From positions 1 to 14,095 of the forward strand of contig JALDXQ010000186.1 in the NCBI GenBank assembly GCA_032156805.1: a stretch of 14,095 bases of DNA. Direction: 5' to 3'. How positions within the stretch are numbered: position 1 is the stretch's first letter; each line of letters opens with the position of its first letter. Below are positions 7,520 through 14,095 of this stretch, piece after piece. Position numbers and translations under genes: made by a program. The notes under the pieces were generated by a model, which was given only the letters and a program-made list of their open reading frames with translations, ran no database searches and was not told the origin of the DNA. The stretch comes from Gp6-AA40 sp032156805. GTDB lineage: Bacteria > Acidobacteriota > Vicinamibacteria > Vicinamibacterales > UBA2999.

Positions 7520-8644
7520 ATGAGCATCGCCGTCCGCGCCGAGCGTGAAGGAGACCGCGCCCGTCTTGTACCCGTCGGTGCGTTCGACGTCGCACATGCG
7601 TCAGCAGTGTCAAAGGCCGTGCTGCACGTTCAGCCCGAGCTCGACGGGTGCCGCTCGATCGATGTGGACCTGACGCATCTCGATCGCATTGACGGCGCAG
7701 GTGCGGTGCTGCTCGCACGGCTGCTCGATCGGCTGGATGCCGACGGCGACCGCACACGGATGGTGGAGGACCGCAACCCCGAAGCCGCGCGTCTGATCAC
7801 CCTCTATCGACAGAAGCGGGAAGAGTCACCTCCTGCTCGGACGCAACCGAGGAGTGCGCTGACGAAGATCGGTGTAGTCGCCGCCGATCTTCCCACCAGG
7901 ATCACCGACACCCTGGATTTCACAGGTCGTTGCGCTGCTGCACTGCCCAGGGTCGTCGCGTCACCGCCCTCGGTCGACTGGCGTTCGCTGCCGCGGCTGG
8001 TCCAGCAGATCGGCGCCGATGCACTGCCGGTGACGAGCGCGGCCAACCTGCTGGTCGGCGTCATCATCGGTTTTCTGGGCGTCTCGCAACTGGGCCGCTT
8101 CGGCGCCGTCGTCTACGTTCCCGAGCTCGTCGTCGTCGCGCACTTCCGCGAGCTCGGGCCGCTGGTCACCGCGATCGTGGTCGCCGGGCGATCGGGGGCC
8201 GGTCTCGCCTCGGAGATCGCCACGATGAAGGTCTCCGAGGAAATCGACGCGTTGCGCTCGATGGGGTTCGACCCCATGAGGTGGCTGGTCGTGCCTCGCT
8301 GTGTCGCCCTGGTCCTGGTCGTGCCGTTGCTGACATGGGTCGGCGACGCGCTCGCCCTCCTCGGGGGCCTGATGGCCACGGTCGCCATCACCGACCTGAC
8401 GCCTCGCGCCTACGTCCTTGCGACGATGGATGCCATCACCGGGAACCACTTCGTCGGGGGCCTCATCAAGAGCCCGTTTCTGGCGCTCGCGATCGGACTG
8501 ATCGCCTGCGGTCAAGGTTTGGCGACGCAAGGTGGCGCCGCGGCGGTCGGCGCCAGGACGACGACCGCCGTCGTTTTGGCGATTTTCGGAGTGATCGTCA
8601 TCAACGCGTTGTTCACGCTCGTGTACGTGGTGATGGGCGTCTGA
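7520..8644 (+). CDS. mlaE: MlaE-type permease with N-terminal STAS domain
   Basis: A 374-residue inner-membrane permease of an MCE-type ABC transporter. Residues 1 to about 95 form a STAS domain, the equivalent of separate MlaB in E. coli, fused to the permease. Its usual Ser/Thr position reads D58-G59-A60-G61, so that residue is Gly. After a linker, the MlaE domain (about 150-374) has several hydrophobic helices and the family's most conserved block, RELGPLVTAIVVAGRSGAGL from residue 210 followed by SEIATMKVSEEIDALRSMG. Two such permeases with two ATPases make the core that moves phospholipids or other lipids between membranes. The ATG at 7520 follows a purine-rich GAGAGAAAG at 7501-7509. 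Only two bases separate its stop from the GTG of the ATPase gene, so the genes are co-transcribed. Direction of transport and substrate cannot be read from the sequence. Confidence 0.93.
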   Translation: MSIAVRAEREGDRARLVPVGAFDVAHASAVSKAVLHVQPELDGCRSIDVDLTHLDRIDGAGAVLLARLLDRLDADGDRTRMVEDRNPEAARLITLYRQKREESPPARTQPRSALTKIGVVAADLPTRITDTLDFTGRCAAALPRVVASPPSVDWRSLPRLVQQIGADALPVTSAANLLVGVIIGFLGVSQLGRFGAVVYVPELVVVAHFRELGPLVTAIVVAGRSGAGLASEIATMKVSEEIDALRSMGFDPMRWLVVPRCVALVLVVPLLTWVGDALALLGGLMATVAITDLTPRAYVLATMDAITGNHFVGGLIKSPFLALAIGLIACGQGLATQGGAAAVGARTTTAVVLAIFGVIVINALFTLVYVVMGV

Positions 8645-8646
8645 TC

Positions 8647-9411
8647 GTGCCGCCATCGAGACCGCACATCATCGTCGAGGACCTGCGCATCGGGTGGGGG
8701 AGCAGAGTGCTCATGGAGCACGTCACCTTCGATATCGAGCGCGGAACGACCTTCGCGATCCTCGGCGGATCCGGGAGCGGGAAGAGCACGCTGCTGCGAT
8801 ACATGATCGGGCTCGAGCAGCCGATGGCCGGTCGAATCGATATCGACGGTGTGGGAGAGCCGCACCGGTACGAGGGCGTGCCGCCCTTCGGTGTTCTTTT
8901 CCAGTCGGGCGCGCTCTTCAGCTCCATGACACTGGCTGACAACCTCGCGCTCCCGTTGACCATGTGGACCCCGATTCGCGGCGCCACGGCACGGGATCTC
9001 GTTCAGGCGAAGCTCGATCTCGTGGGGCTCGGGGCGTTCGCCGAGCATCTACCGGGCGAGATCTCGGGTGGCATGAAGAAGCGCGCCGGCATTGCGCGAG
9101 CCATGATGCTCGAGCCCAGCCTGCTGTTCTTCGACGAGCCGTCCGCCGGACTCGACCCGATCTCCGCGGTCGAGCTCGACGAACTCATTGTCACGCTCAG
9201 CCGCGACCTCGGCATCACCATCGTCATCGTGACCCACGAGCTTCCGAGCATCTTCATGGTCGCCAACCGCTGCATTGTCCTGGACAAGACGGCGAAGGGA
9301 ATCGTGGCACGTGGCGACCCGCGCGCGCTGCGCGACACATCAGAGATCCCGTTCGTGCACAACTTCTTCACGCGGTCCTTGCCTGAGGCGTCCGTGAACC
9401 AAGGAAGGTGA
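8647..9411 (+). CDS. mlaF: MlaF-type ABC transporter ATP-binding protein
   Basis: A 254-residue ATPase that powers the MlaE-like permease. All motifs are intact: Walker A GGSGSGKST at 40-48, Q-loop Q86 in FQSGALF, ABC signature SGGMKKR from 140, Walker B LLFFDEP at 159-165, D-loop SAGLD, and switch histidine H197 in VTHE. SGGMKKR and FQSGALF are characteristic of the MCE (Mla/Ttg2A) ATPases. I chose the GTG at 8647, two bases after the permease stop, because it starts just ahead of the first strand (HIIVEDLRIGWG); the same frame is open upstream to 7930, but that is the shadow of the permease gene. The stop is three bases before the MCE gene, whose ribosome site lies inside the last codons here. 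Confidence 0.95.
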   Translation: MPPSRPHIIVEDLRIGWGSRVLMEHVTFDIERGTTFAILGGSGSGKSTLLRYMIGLEQPMAGRIDIDGVGEPHRYEGVPPFGVLFQSGALFSSMTLADNLALPLTMWTPIRGATARDLVQAKLDLVGLGAFAEHLPGEISGGMKKRAGIARAMMLEPSLLFFDEPSAGLDPISAVELDELIVTLSRDLGITIVIVTHELPSIFMVANRCIVLDKTAKGIVARGDPRALRDTSEIPFVHNFFTRSLPEASVNQGR

Positions 9412-9414
9412 TCG

Positions 9415-10377
9415 ATGGCCGTCGAAAAGAGCTACGCGCGGCTTGGCCTCTTCCTCGTCGTGGTCCTCGTCGTCGTCCTCGCCACAGCCCTTCTGTTCAT
9501 TCAACGCTGGCGGAGCCGTGCCGTCATCGAGATGGTCACCTACACGAACGAAAACGTCAGCGGGCTGGAGGTCTCGAGCCCGGTTCGCTTTCGAGGCGTG
9601 TCGCTTGGCCGCGTCAGCGACGTGCGAGTGGATCCCCGTGACGTCATCGTCGAAATCGACTTCGAAATGTTTCCCGATCGCCTCAACACGATCGGCATCA
9701 GCACCGAGCGGATCGGGCAAATTCGCGATCTCCGCGGCATGTTCCCCAACCTTCGCGCCAGCATGGTGAGTAATCCAGTGACGGGAGAAGCGTACTTGCT
9801 GCTCGATGTGCCGGAGAATCCGCCGCCGCCAATGACGCTCGGGTTCACGCCAGACCGGCCGTATGTCGCGTGGGTGCCCACGACACTGGCGACGGTGCAG
9901 GACCGATTGCCGGAAATCCTGGAACGTGCTGAAGCCACCCTGCACGTCCTCAAGGAGATTGTCAGCAGGGTTCCCGAGAGCCTCGACCGGAGCAATCGAT
10001 TCTTTACCAACGTCGAACGCATCTTTCAGGAGAGCCAGCTCCCCGCGTTGAGCGCCGACTCTCGCAAGTTCTTCTCGACCACAAGCGCGCAGATCGACAA
10101 GATTGCGACTGACCTCGACAGGGTGATCGGTACTGACGGGACGTTGGTCACGTTCGTTGAAAATGCGAACGCTGCGATCAAGGCGGCCGACCTCCCCGCC
10201 ACGAACCAATCAGCGCGTGCGGCAGCGGACCAGACCACGCTGGCAGCAGACGATCTGCGGCGCGTGCTGCCGGCCATTCGCGATTCGCTCGATCAGCTGC
10301 GCGATCTCGCAAGGCAATTGCAGGAGCAGCCGGAGTCGGTCGTCTACGGTCCGCGACCTCCGGTAGCGAAGCGATGA
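9415..10377 (+). CDS. mlaD: MCE domain (MlaD-type) substrate-binding protein
   Basis: A 320-residue protein anchored by one N-terminal helix (residues 10-29, LGLFLVVVLVVVLATALLF) with the rest in the periplasm. The MCE domain spans about 37-115 and includes VSGLEVSSPVRFRGVSLGRV, the typical G-(L)-x-x-x-x-V-x-x-x-G-x-x-(V/I)-G-x-V core. In known Mla/Pqi systems this domain forms a hexameric ring on the permease through which lipid passes. The C-terminal part (about 150-310) is long and helical with spaced leucines, as in proteins where it extends the ring into a tunnel or bridge. AAGGAAGG at 9401-9408 lies six bases before the ATG. The stop overlaps the next start (ATGA at 10374-10377), indicating translational coupling to the lipoprotein gene. 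Confidence 0.92.
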   Translation: MAVEKSYARLGLFLVVVLVVVLATALLFIQRWRSRAVIEMVTYTNENVSGLEVSSPVRFRGVSLGRVSDVRVDPRDVIVEIDFEMFPDRLNTIGISTERIGQIRDLRGMFPNLRASMVSNPVTGEAYLLLDVPENPPPPMTLGFTPDRPYVAWVPTTLATVQDRLPEILERAEATLHVLKEIVSRVPESLDRSNRFFTNVERIFQESQLPALSADSRKFFSTTSAQIDKIATDLDRVIGTDGTLVTFVENANAAIKAADLPATNQSARAAADQTTLAADDLRRVLPAIRDSLDQLRDLARQLQEQPESVVYGPRPPVAKR

Positions 10378-10976
10378 CGGGTGTCATGCGTGGAGGATCG
10401 TTGATCTTCGTCCTGCTCGTCTCCCTCGTGGGCGGCGCGTGCCAGCTGAAACGGCCCGAGACCATACCGGGCCGCATGATCGAGCCGCAACTGCTCGCGC
10501 CGCAGGCACCGGCGCCCGCCGGGCCGGGCACGAGCGGAGCGACCGCGGCCCCTATCCGGCTGCTCGATACGCAAGCGCGTGGACACATTGGCCGCCGGGT
10601 GCTTCACCAACAACCTGATGGCGAGCTCATAGAAGACCCCGTGTGGCGGTGGTCGTCCGCGCCGGATCGGTACTTGGACACGGCACTCCGCCTTGAATTG
10701 ACGTCGAGTTCCGTTCTGCGACTGGTTGATGTGGCCTCTGCACCGACAGTGGCCGCCACGCTTCTGGTCTGGCATCTCGAAACTGGAGGCGGGACACGAC
10801 TGGTTGGCGCGGTCGAGTTCCAGATAACGCGGACCGACCACGTAGTCCAGACACAGGTCGTGCAAGCAAGTGAGGCCCTGTCAACAGATCTGCCCGGCAA
10901 TCTGGCCGCGGCCGCGGGACGCCTCTTGCGTCGCCTCGCGCTCGAGGGCCTGATGCGTGTGGCGAGCGAACGATGA
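10374..10976 (+). CDS. PqiC-like ABC-type transport auxiliary lipoprotein
   Basis: A 200-residue exported protein starting inside the MCE gene's stop. It has a hydrophobic signal core (about 9-19) and a probable lipid-modified cysteine C23 in LVGGAC, although glycine at -3 is unusual for a lipobox. A Pro/Ala-rich linker (about 40-60) precedes a domain resembling PqiC/DUF330: DPVWRWSSAPDRYLDTAL at about 88-105 corresponds to the conserved RW...P...L stretch, followed by alternating beta-strands and a C-terminal helix. In the Pqi system the lipoprotein sits in the outer membrane and binds the end of the MCE tunnel. The position as fourth gene of the operon supports the same role. Sequence similarity to the family is modest, so the call leans partly on context. 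Confidence 0.72.
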   Translation: MTGVMRGGSLIFVLLVSLVGGACQLKRPETIPGRMIEPQLLAPQAPAPAGPGTSGATAAPIRLLDTQARGHIGRRVLHQQPDGELIEDPVWRWSSAPDRYLDTALRLELTSSSVLRLVDVASAPTVAATLLVWHLETGGGTRLVGAVEFQITRTDHVVQTQVVQASEALSTDLPGNLAAAAGRLLRRLALEGLMRVASER

Positions 10977-11160
10977 AGAGGAGGTCGGAAATCCGTAACA
11001 AGGTTCGCCAGAGGACCCACTTCAGGTCACGTTCATTCGTGAGCGTGAACTCGTCAGGGGCGAGCATTCCGCGGGCGATCCCGTATGGCCACGCCGCCTC
11101 CGTTGCGATAGTTTCTGTTTTTGCCCTCGTGGTGGTTCACGGGCGCGGAAGGGGGAGGTT

Positions 11161-11409
11161 ATGCAGAGCACCTTCGGTCGACGAGCATTTTTGACAGGGT
11201 TGGGGATGCTGAGCGTCCCGCTGATCGTCCTCGCGCAGGAGAAGAGGGAGGAGAGTCGCGAAGAGAAGAAGGAAGAAGTGGAGGAGAAAAAGGAGGAGGT
11301 GAAGGACAAGGCCGAGGATGCGGTCGACGACAGGGACGTTGTCGATGGTCCTGGGACCGATCGCAGTCAGGACCGGCGGCAGGATCGACGGCGCGATGGA
11401 GACAGGTGA
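11161..11409 (+). CDS. Small exported protein with a lysine/glutamate-rich helix
   Basis: An 82-residue protein I do not recognise. Residues 1-25 are a signal peptide with a twin-arginine-like start, GRRAFLTG, and a hydrophobic core ending in VLA, so export by Tat or Sec is likely. The mature part is almost wholly charged: it contains two exact EEKKEEV heptads (34-40 and 41-47), then KDKAEDAVDD, a short Gly/Pro break, and an Arg/Asp tail with QDRRQDRRRDGD. Valines at 40 and 47 and alanine 54 are spaced by seven, which fits a coiled coil or a single stable helix. GGGGGAGG at 11151-11158 just before the ATG is a strong ribosome site. The purine-rich coding tract is unlike its neighbours. Function is unknown; a periplasmic spacer or charged linker is a guess. 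Confidence 0.62.
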   Translation: MQSTFGRRAFLTGLGMLSVPLIVLAQEKREESREEKKEEVEEKKEEVKDKAEDAVDDRDVVDGPGTDRSQDRRQDRRRDGDR

Positions 11410-11639
11410 CGAATCGCTCTGGGGCTCGCTCTCCTGACGAGACGGGCTGATCCGGTTGGCGGATCCAGACTCCCAGAGCGCGACCATGGTGCCAGTGCGC
11501 CGGAGCGCGCAGGCGCTCGGTGCGCCGGCGAGACCGAGGTCGCTGCGCACAGGCAGCGACACCTGGTACGCGTCGGATCGCGTTGCTACTAGCAGTTCCG
11601 ATTCCTGGACTAAGTCATGCGATCACGGGAGGCTGAGAA
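11410..11639. other. Intergenic region with nested inverted repeats
   Basis: CGCTCTGGG at 11415-11423 is an exact inverted repeat of CCCAGAGCG at 11472-11480. Between them, GATCCG at 11449-11454 and CGGATC at 11460-11465 form a second 6-bp stem with a 5-base loop. The transcript could fold into a two-part stem. There is no run of T after it, so it is not a clear intrinsic terminator. I see no gene in the gap. Confidence 0.4.
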
Positions 11640-12260
11640 ATGAGATATGCACGCGAATTCACCGTCAACGCCCTGATCGGTGGCGTCCTCGTTCTGCTGC
11701 CGTTGTACCTGGCCGTATTGGTGCTGCTCAAGGGAATGCAGTCGTTGGTGGTGTTGGTGCGGCCGATCGCGGCGTTGTTCCCGGAAACAGTACCGGCTGA
11801 AAACGCCTTGGCTCTGTTGGCAGTGCTGATCATCTGCTTCGTGGTCGGGGCTGCCGTGCGTACGCGGGCAGGACGAGTAGCCCGAGAGCGCGTGGAGAAG
11901 TCGATCTTCGGAAGACTTCCCGGCTACGCTCTGTTTCGCGGCTTTACACAGCGGCTGGCAGGAAGAGGTGACCAGAACCTCTGGAAGCCGGCGCTCGCCG
12001 AAATCGAGGACGCTCTCGTCCCAGCGTTCATCGTCGAGGAACACGACGACGGCCGCTTCACAGTGTTCGTGCCGTCAATACCGACACCGTTCGCCGGAGC
12101 TGTCTACATTCTCAACCGGGAACGCGTGCATCTCGTCGACGTTCCATTCACCCAGGCTATCCAATCCGTCTCGCGGTGGGGATCAGGATCGAAAGATCTC
12201 GTGGCAGCGATGAGAGGAGAGGAGCTGTCTTCGAGGCGCACTGCCGCAACGACTGCTTGA
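11640..12260 (+). CDS. DUF502 family membrane protein
   Basis: A 206-residue inner-membrane protein with two helices (about 11-31, LIGGVLVLLPLYLAVLVLL, and 56-73, ALALLAVLIICFVVGAAV) and a hydrophilic C-terminal domain. The layout and motifs match DUF502: a G-x-L-x-L-L-P in the first helix, R-L-P-G-Y-A-L-F after the second, then FTVFVPSIPTPFAGAVYIL and VDVPFTQAIQSVSRWGSGS, equivalent to the family's VPTTPNPTSG and S-x-x-x-A-x-x-x-x-x-S-x-G blocks. Length is typical. GGGAGG at 11627-11632, seven bases before the ATG, supports the start. The biochemical role of DUF502 is not established. It lies 230 bases after the small exported protein, so it may have its own promoter. Confidence 0.82.
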   Translation: MRYAREFTVNALIGGVLVLLPLYLAVLVLLKGMQSLVVLVRPIAALFPETVPAENALALLAVLIICFVVGAAVRTRAGRVARERVEKSIFGRLPGYALFRGFTQRLAGRGDQNLWKPALAEIEDALVPAFIVEEHDDGRFTVFVPSIPTPFAGAVYILNRERVHLVDVPFTQAIQSVSRWGSGSKDLVAAMRGEELSSRRTAATTA

Positions 12261-12588
12261 GGATCCCGACGAAGGTTGCTTCCTTCGAGTATTCCTCAAC
12301 GTCGATCGGGCGCGGGGCTGACGAGTCCAGCAGGGAGTTCGCGCCAAGCACAGAGGGTAATAGCTCACTTCTGATACCGAGTGTTGGCTCGCTGAAACGG
12401 CGGACGGCAGGTATGTGTCTTGCTGCTGCTGAGAGTCGGCCGCACGCAGATCGCAAGATTTCTCAAGAATCTGTGCGCAAGCCGACGTCCCCCGGCGGCG
12501 CATCACTACATGTCGTGGCAGGTCCAGGTACCCGGGGTTTGGTCGGAGGAGCAGGCGGCGACCATTCGGTCCTTCACGGAGAAAAACG
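12261..12588. other. Intergenic gap with a hairpin after the DUF502 gene
   Basis: These 328 bases contain no convincing gene. CGAAGG at 12270-12275 and CCTTCG at 12282-12287 form a perfect 6-bp stem with a 6-base loop, nine bases after the DUF502 stop. No T-run follows, so it is at best a weak terminator. The promoter of the lipoprotein gene should be near the right end; none is clear. Confidence 0.35.
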
Positions 12589-13623
12589 ATGACACTGAGC
12601 AGACTCCTGGTCGCAACGTGCAGCGTTCTCGCGCTGGCCGGATGTGGGACAACCGAGTCATCGCCGCCAGCCGGAGGTACCCCGCCAGCTGCTGGTACAA
12701 CGGTCACCGACCCGAAGCCGGCCGCCGAAGCGACCCGACCCGCCAACGACGATTTGAAGAGCCCGCCGCTCTCCGACAAGGTCGACGTCGAGCCTGCCGA
12801 GAAGCCCGGCCCCGTTGCCACATCCGCAACACCGACCATCCAGGACGCCAGCGGACCTCTCCTTGTCACTGCACGTGAACGCCTAACCGATCAGGAGGTC
12901 AGGACGCTACTCGAGCGCATCGAGAAGGAGCGTGAGGCGTTTGAAGCCGCCCTTGACGACAAGCTGAAGAACTCGACTATCAAGGGCGAACGCGGTGAGG
13001 TCAACACCAACGAGTTCTTCGACGACTTGCAGGATCAGGTTCGGCGTGCCCGTGAGAGATTCTCTTCGAACTACTCGGCCAGCAGTGAGGTGCTGTCGCT
13101 TCTCCAGTACGCCACGCGGCTCGACGCGTGGGCATCCACGCAACCCGCAGGGTTCCGAGGATCCCGGGAGTGGGGCGTGCTCGCGACCGACTTTCGGCGC
13201 CTCTCGGCGGCGTACAACTCGTCCCTGCTCAGGTCCGGACAGAAGGCGCTTGGCGAACAAGCCAGGCGGCTCAACGACGACGAGCTCGTGACCGTCGCAG
13301 CAAATGTCGAAAAGAACATGGATGCCTTTCGAAACGCCTACGACAGCGCGCTGGCCGCAAATACGAACCTCACACCGGCGAGCCGTCAGACTGCGATTCA
13401 GAACGTCGACACAATGAAGAGCAGCGCGCGGGCGCTCAACGCCGCGCTGGGGAAAAGGCAGAAGGGCGTGACAGAGGCGAACGCGCTGTTGAAGGGGAGT
13501 GCCGTCATGATCGACGCGACGCTCAAGCTCCCACCGAACTCCTCGGCGGCTACGGCGTGGGCTCCGGTTCGCGAGGAACTGTCAAAAGTCGCGTTGGCCT
13601 ATGAGGCTACCGCATTGCGTTGA
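12589..13623 (+). CDS. Helical lipoprotein of unknown function
   Basis: A 344-residue lipoprotein. The signal peptide (1-18) ends in a good lipobox, LALAGC, with C19 the acylated residue. Residues 20 to about 90 are a Pro/Ala/Thr-rich linker. The rest is alpha-helical: LTDQEVRTLLERIEKEREAF from about 99, then a GEVNTNEFFDDLQDQVRRAR stretch, a middle part (about 160-225), and a last helical part with NVEKNMDAFRNAYDSALAAN. The conserved-looking GEV...F.DDLQ...R block resembles hypothetical proteins I associate with Acidobacteria, from memory only. It would sit on the periplasmic face of a membrane. GGAGAAA at 12578-12584 precedes the ATG. No enzyme motif is visible; a structural or binding role is a guess. 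Confidence 0.8.
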   Translation: MTLSRLLVATCSVLALAGCGTTESSPPAGGTPPAAGTTVTDPKPAAEATRPANDDLKSPPLSDKVDVEPAEKPGPVATSATPTIQDASGPLLVTARERLTDQEVRTLLERIEKEREAFEAALDDKLKNSTIKGERGEVNTNEFFDDLQDQVRRARERFSSNYSASSEVLSLLQYATRLDAWASTQPAGFRGSREWGVLATDFRRLSAAYNSSLLRSGQKALGEQARRLNDDELVTVAANVEKNMDAFRNAYDSALAANTNLTPASRQTAIQNVDTMKSSARALNAALGKRQKGVTEANALLKGSAVMIDATLKLPPNSSAATAWAPVREELSKVALAYEATALR

Positions 13624-13664
13624 CCAAGGAGACGACAGGACAAACCGACGCCTCGCTTCGGCGG

Positions 13665-13686
13665 CGGTCGGTGTCGCTGCCGACCG
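13665..13686 (+). terminator. Possible hairpin terminator after the lipoprotein gene
   Basis: CGGTCGG at 13665-13671 pairs perfectly with CCGACCG at 13680-13686 around an 8-base loop, 42 bases after the lipoprotein stop. The stem is GC-rich, but no T-run follows, so termination is uncertain. Confidence 0.3.
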
Positions 13687-13745
13687 GCGTCAGACTCGCA
13701 CACGGAAACTGACATGAGTTATGCCTCCGGCGCAGAGGCACGGCT

Positions 13746-14095
13746 TTGAGCGAGCTCGGCCGAGCTCGGGACAAAGCGTCGTGGCGCGACACCCTGCTGA
13801 GCGTGCTCGCGGCGTGGAACCGCCACCAAGTCTGGAAAATCCTGACCGGCATCGTGGTGATCTGGATCGTCAGCAGCACAGCACTCCACTTCGCGGAGCG
13901 TGCCACGAATCCAGAGTACGAGACGTGGCGCGAGTCCCTCTGGAACGTCTGGGTCACCCTCTTCAGCGGACTCAACAGCGCGCCCAACTCTCCTGTTGGG
14001 CGGCTGGTGGTTTCCGCCGTGCTTGTCGTCGGTGTCGCCTTGGCCGGTTTGTTCACGGCCAGCGTGGCGTCGATCCTGATCGAACGCGCACTAAG
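13746..14095 (+). CDS. Ion-channel-like membrane protein with atypical pore (3' end outside window)
   Basis: The first 116 codons of a membrane protein running off the right edge. An in-frame TGA at 13710-13712 leaves the TTG at 13746 as the only usable start; AGAGG at 13734-13738 sits seven bases before it. A hydrophobic helix (about 30-48, WKILTGIVVIWIVSS) is followed by a re-entrant-like segment, ESLWNVWVTLFSGLNSAPNS, then VGRLVVSAVLVVGVALAGLF and TASVASILIERAL. This is the helix-pore-helix plan of two-helix potassium channels, including the G-R after the pore and the small-residue inner helix. The selectivity sequence TVGYGD is absent; the loop reads LFSGLNSAP instead and is about two residues shorter. 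A regulatory TrkA-N/RCK domain might follow outside the window. Ion selectivity cannot be assumed. Confidence 0.6.
   Translation, partial: MSELGRARDKASWRDTLLSVLAAWNRHQVWKILTGIVVIWIVSSTALHFAERATNPEYETWRESLWNVWVTLFSGLNSAPNSPVGRLVVSAVLVVGVALAGLFTASVASILIERAL

Noticed and set aside
7930..8646. Long upstream in-frame extension of the ATPase gene
   Set aside because: This part overlaps the permease coding region and reads as Arg/Gly/Asp-rich shadow; the ATPase fold begins just after the GTG at 8647.
7961..8656. Minus-strand 231-codon frame
   Set aside because: Antisense to the permease, rich in Asp, His and Arg, no domain.
9340..10209. Minus-strand 289-codon frame
   Set aside because: Antisense to the MCE gene, which has clear domain support; no recognisable protein features.
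12420..12878. Plus-strand 152-codon frame overlapping the lipoprotein start
   Set aside because: Composition is shadow-like and it conflicts with the lipobox-bearing lipoprotein gene, which has a ribosome site.
13607..14056. Minus-strand 149-codon frame
   Set aside because: Antisense to the channel-like gene; its Ser/Thr/Arg-rich sequence shows no motif.
1..14095. CRISPR arrays, tRNA/rRNA genes, insertion sequences, attachment sites
   Set aside because: No spaced short repeats, cloverleaf sequences, transposase motifs or terminal repeats seen by eye; the one clear DNA repeat is within a coding module array.

Overview
The window is high-GC bacterial chromosome. Three features fit the Acidobacteriota, perhaps the Vicinamibacteria: PEP-CTERM surface proteins, a large secreted PQQ-type sugar dehydrogenase with PKD and LamG domains, and a CadC-like winged-helix remnant next to a histidine-kinase remnant. 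This placement is inferred from gene style; there is no rRNA or tRNA to confirm it. I see no CRISPR array, transposase, integrase or tRNA.

Layout. (1) Positions 1-3653, minus strand: the N-terminal 1217 codons of a giant secreted protein, reading off the left edge. It has a signal segment, an SbsA-type Ig domain, a PQQ-dependent glucose/sorbosone dehydrogenase domain, PKD and other Ig-like domains, LamG, an Fn3-like domain, and the start of a second LamG. A 55-bp exact DNA repeat 921 bp apart marks an in-frame LamG-Fn3 module array. (2) Positions 3654-7519: a low-density region with a lone DUF433 antitoxin-like gene, a winged-helix remnant, an intact PEP-CTERM gene, a frameshifted PEP-CTERM remnant, a second intact PEP-CTERM gene on the minus strand whose ribosome binding site can be buried in a hairpin, a truncated histidine kinase, and a possible minus-strand fragment. 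(3) Positions 7520-10976, plus strand: a tight four-gene MCE lipid-transport operon, comprising a STAS-MlaE permease fusion, an MlaF-like ATPase, an MlaD/MCE protein and a PqiC-like auxiliary lipoprotein. (4) Positions 11161-14095, plus strand: a small exported protein with a lysine/glutamate-rich helix, a DUF502 membrane protein, a helical lipoprotein, and the start of an ion-channel-like protein whose pore loop lacks the usual potassium filter.

How they fit together. The four MCE genes should form one envelope machine: an inner-membrane permease/ATPase core, a membrane-anchored MCE ring, and a lipoprotein partner that would link to the outer membrane, as in Pqi systems. The genes after it are mostly envelope proteins too, but are separated by gaps of 184-328 bases holding hairpins, so a shared operon is not shown. 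The two PEP-CTERM proteins would need an exosortase encoded elsewhere. I did not find a clearly new multi-gene system. The most unusual items are the recently duplicated module array, the ribosome-site hairpin, the atypical channel pore and the small charged exported protein.
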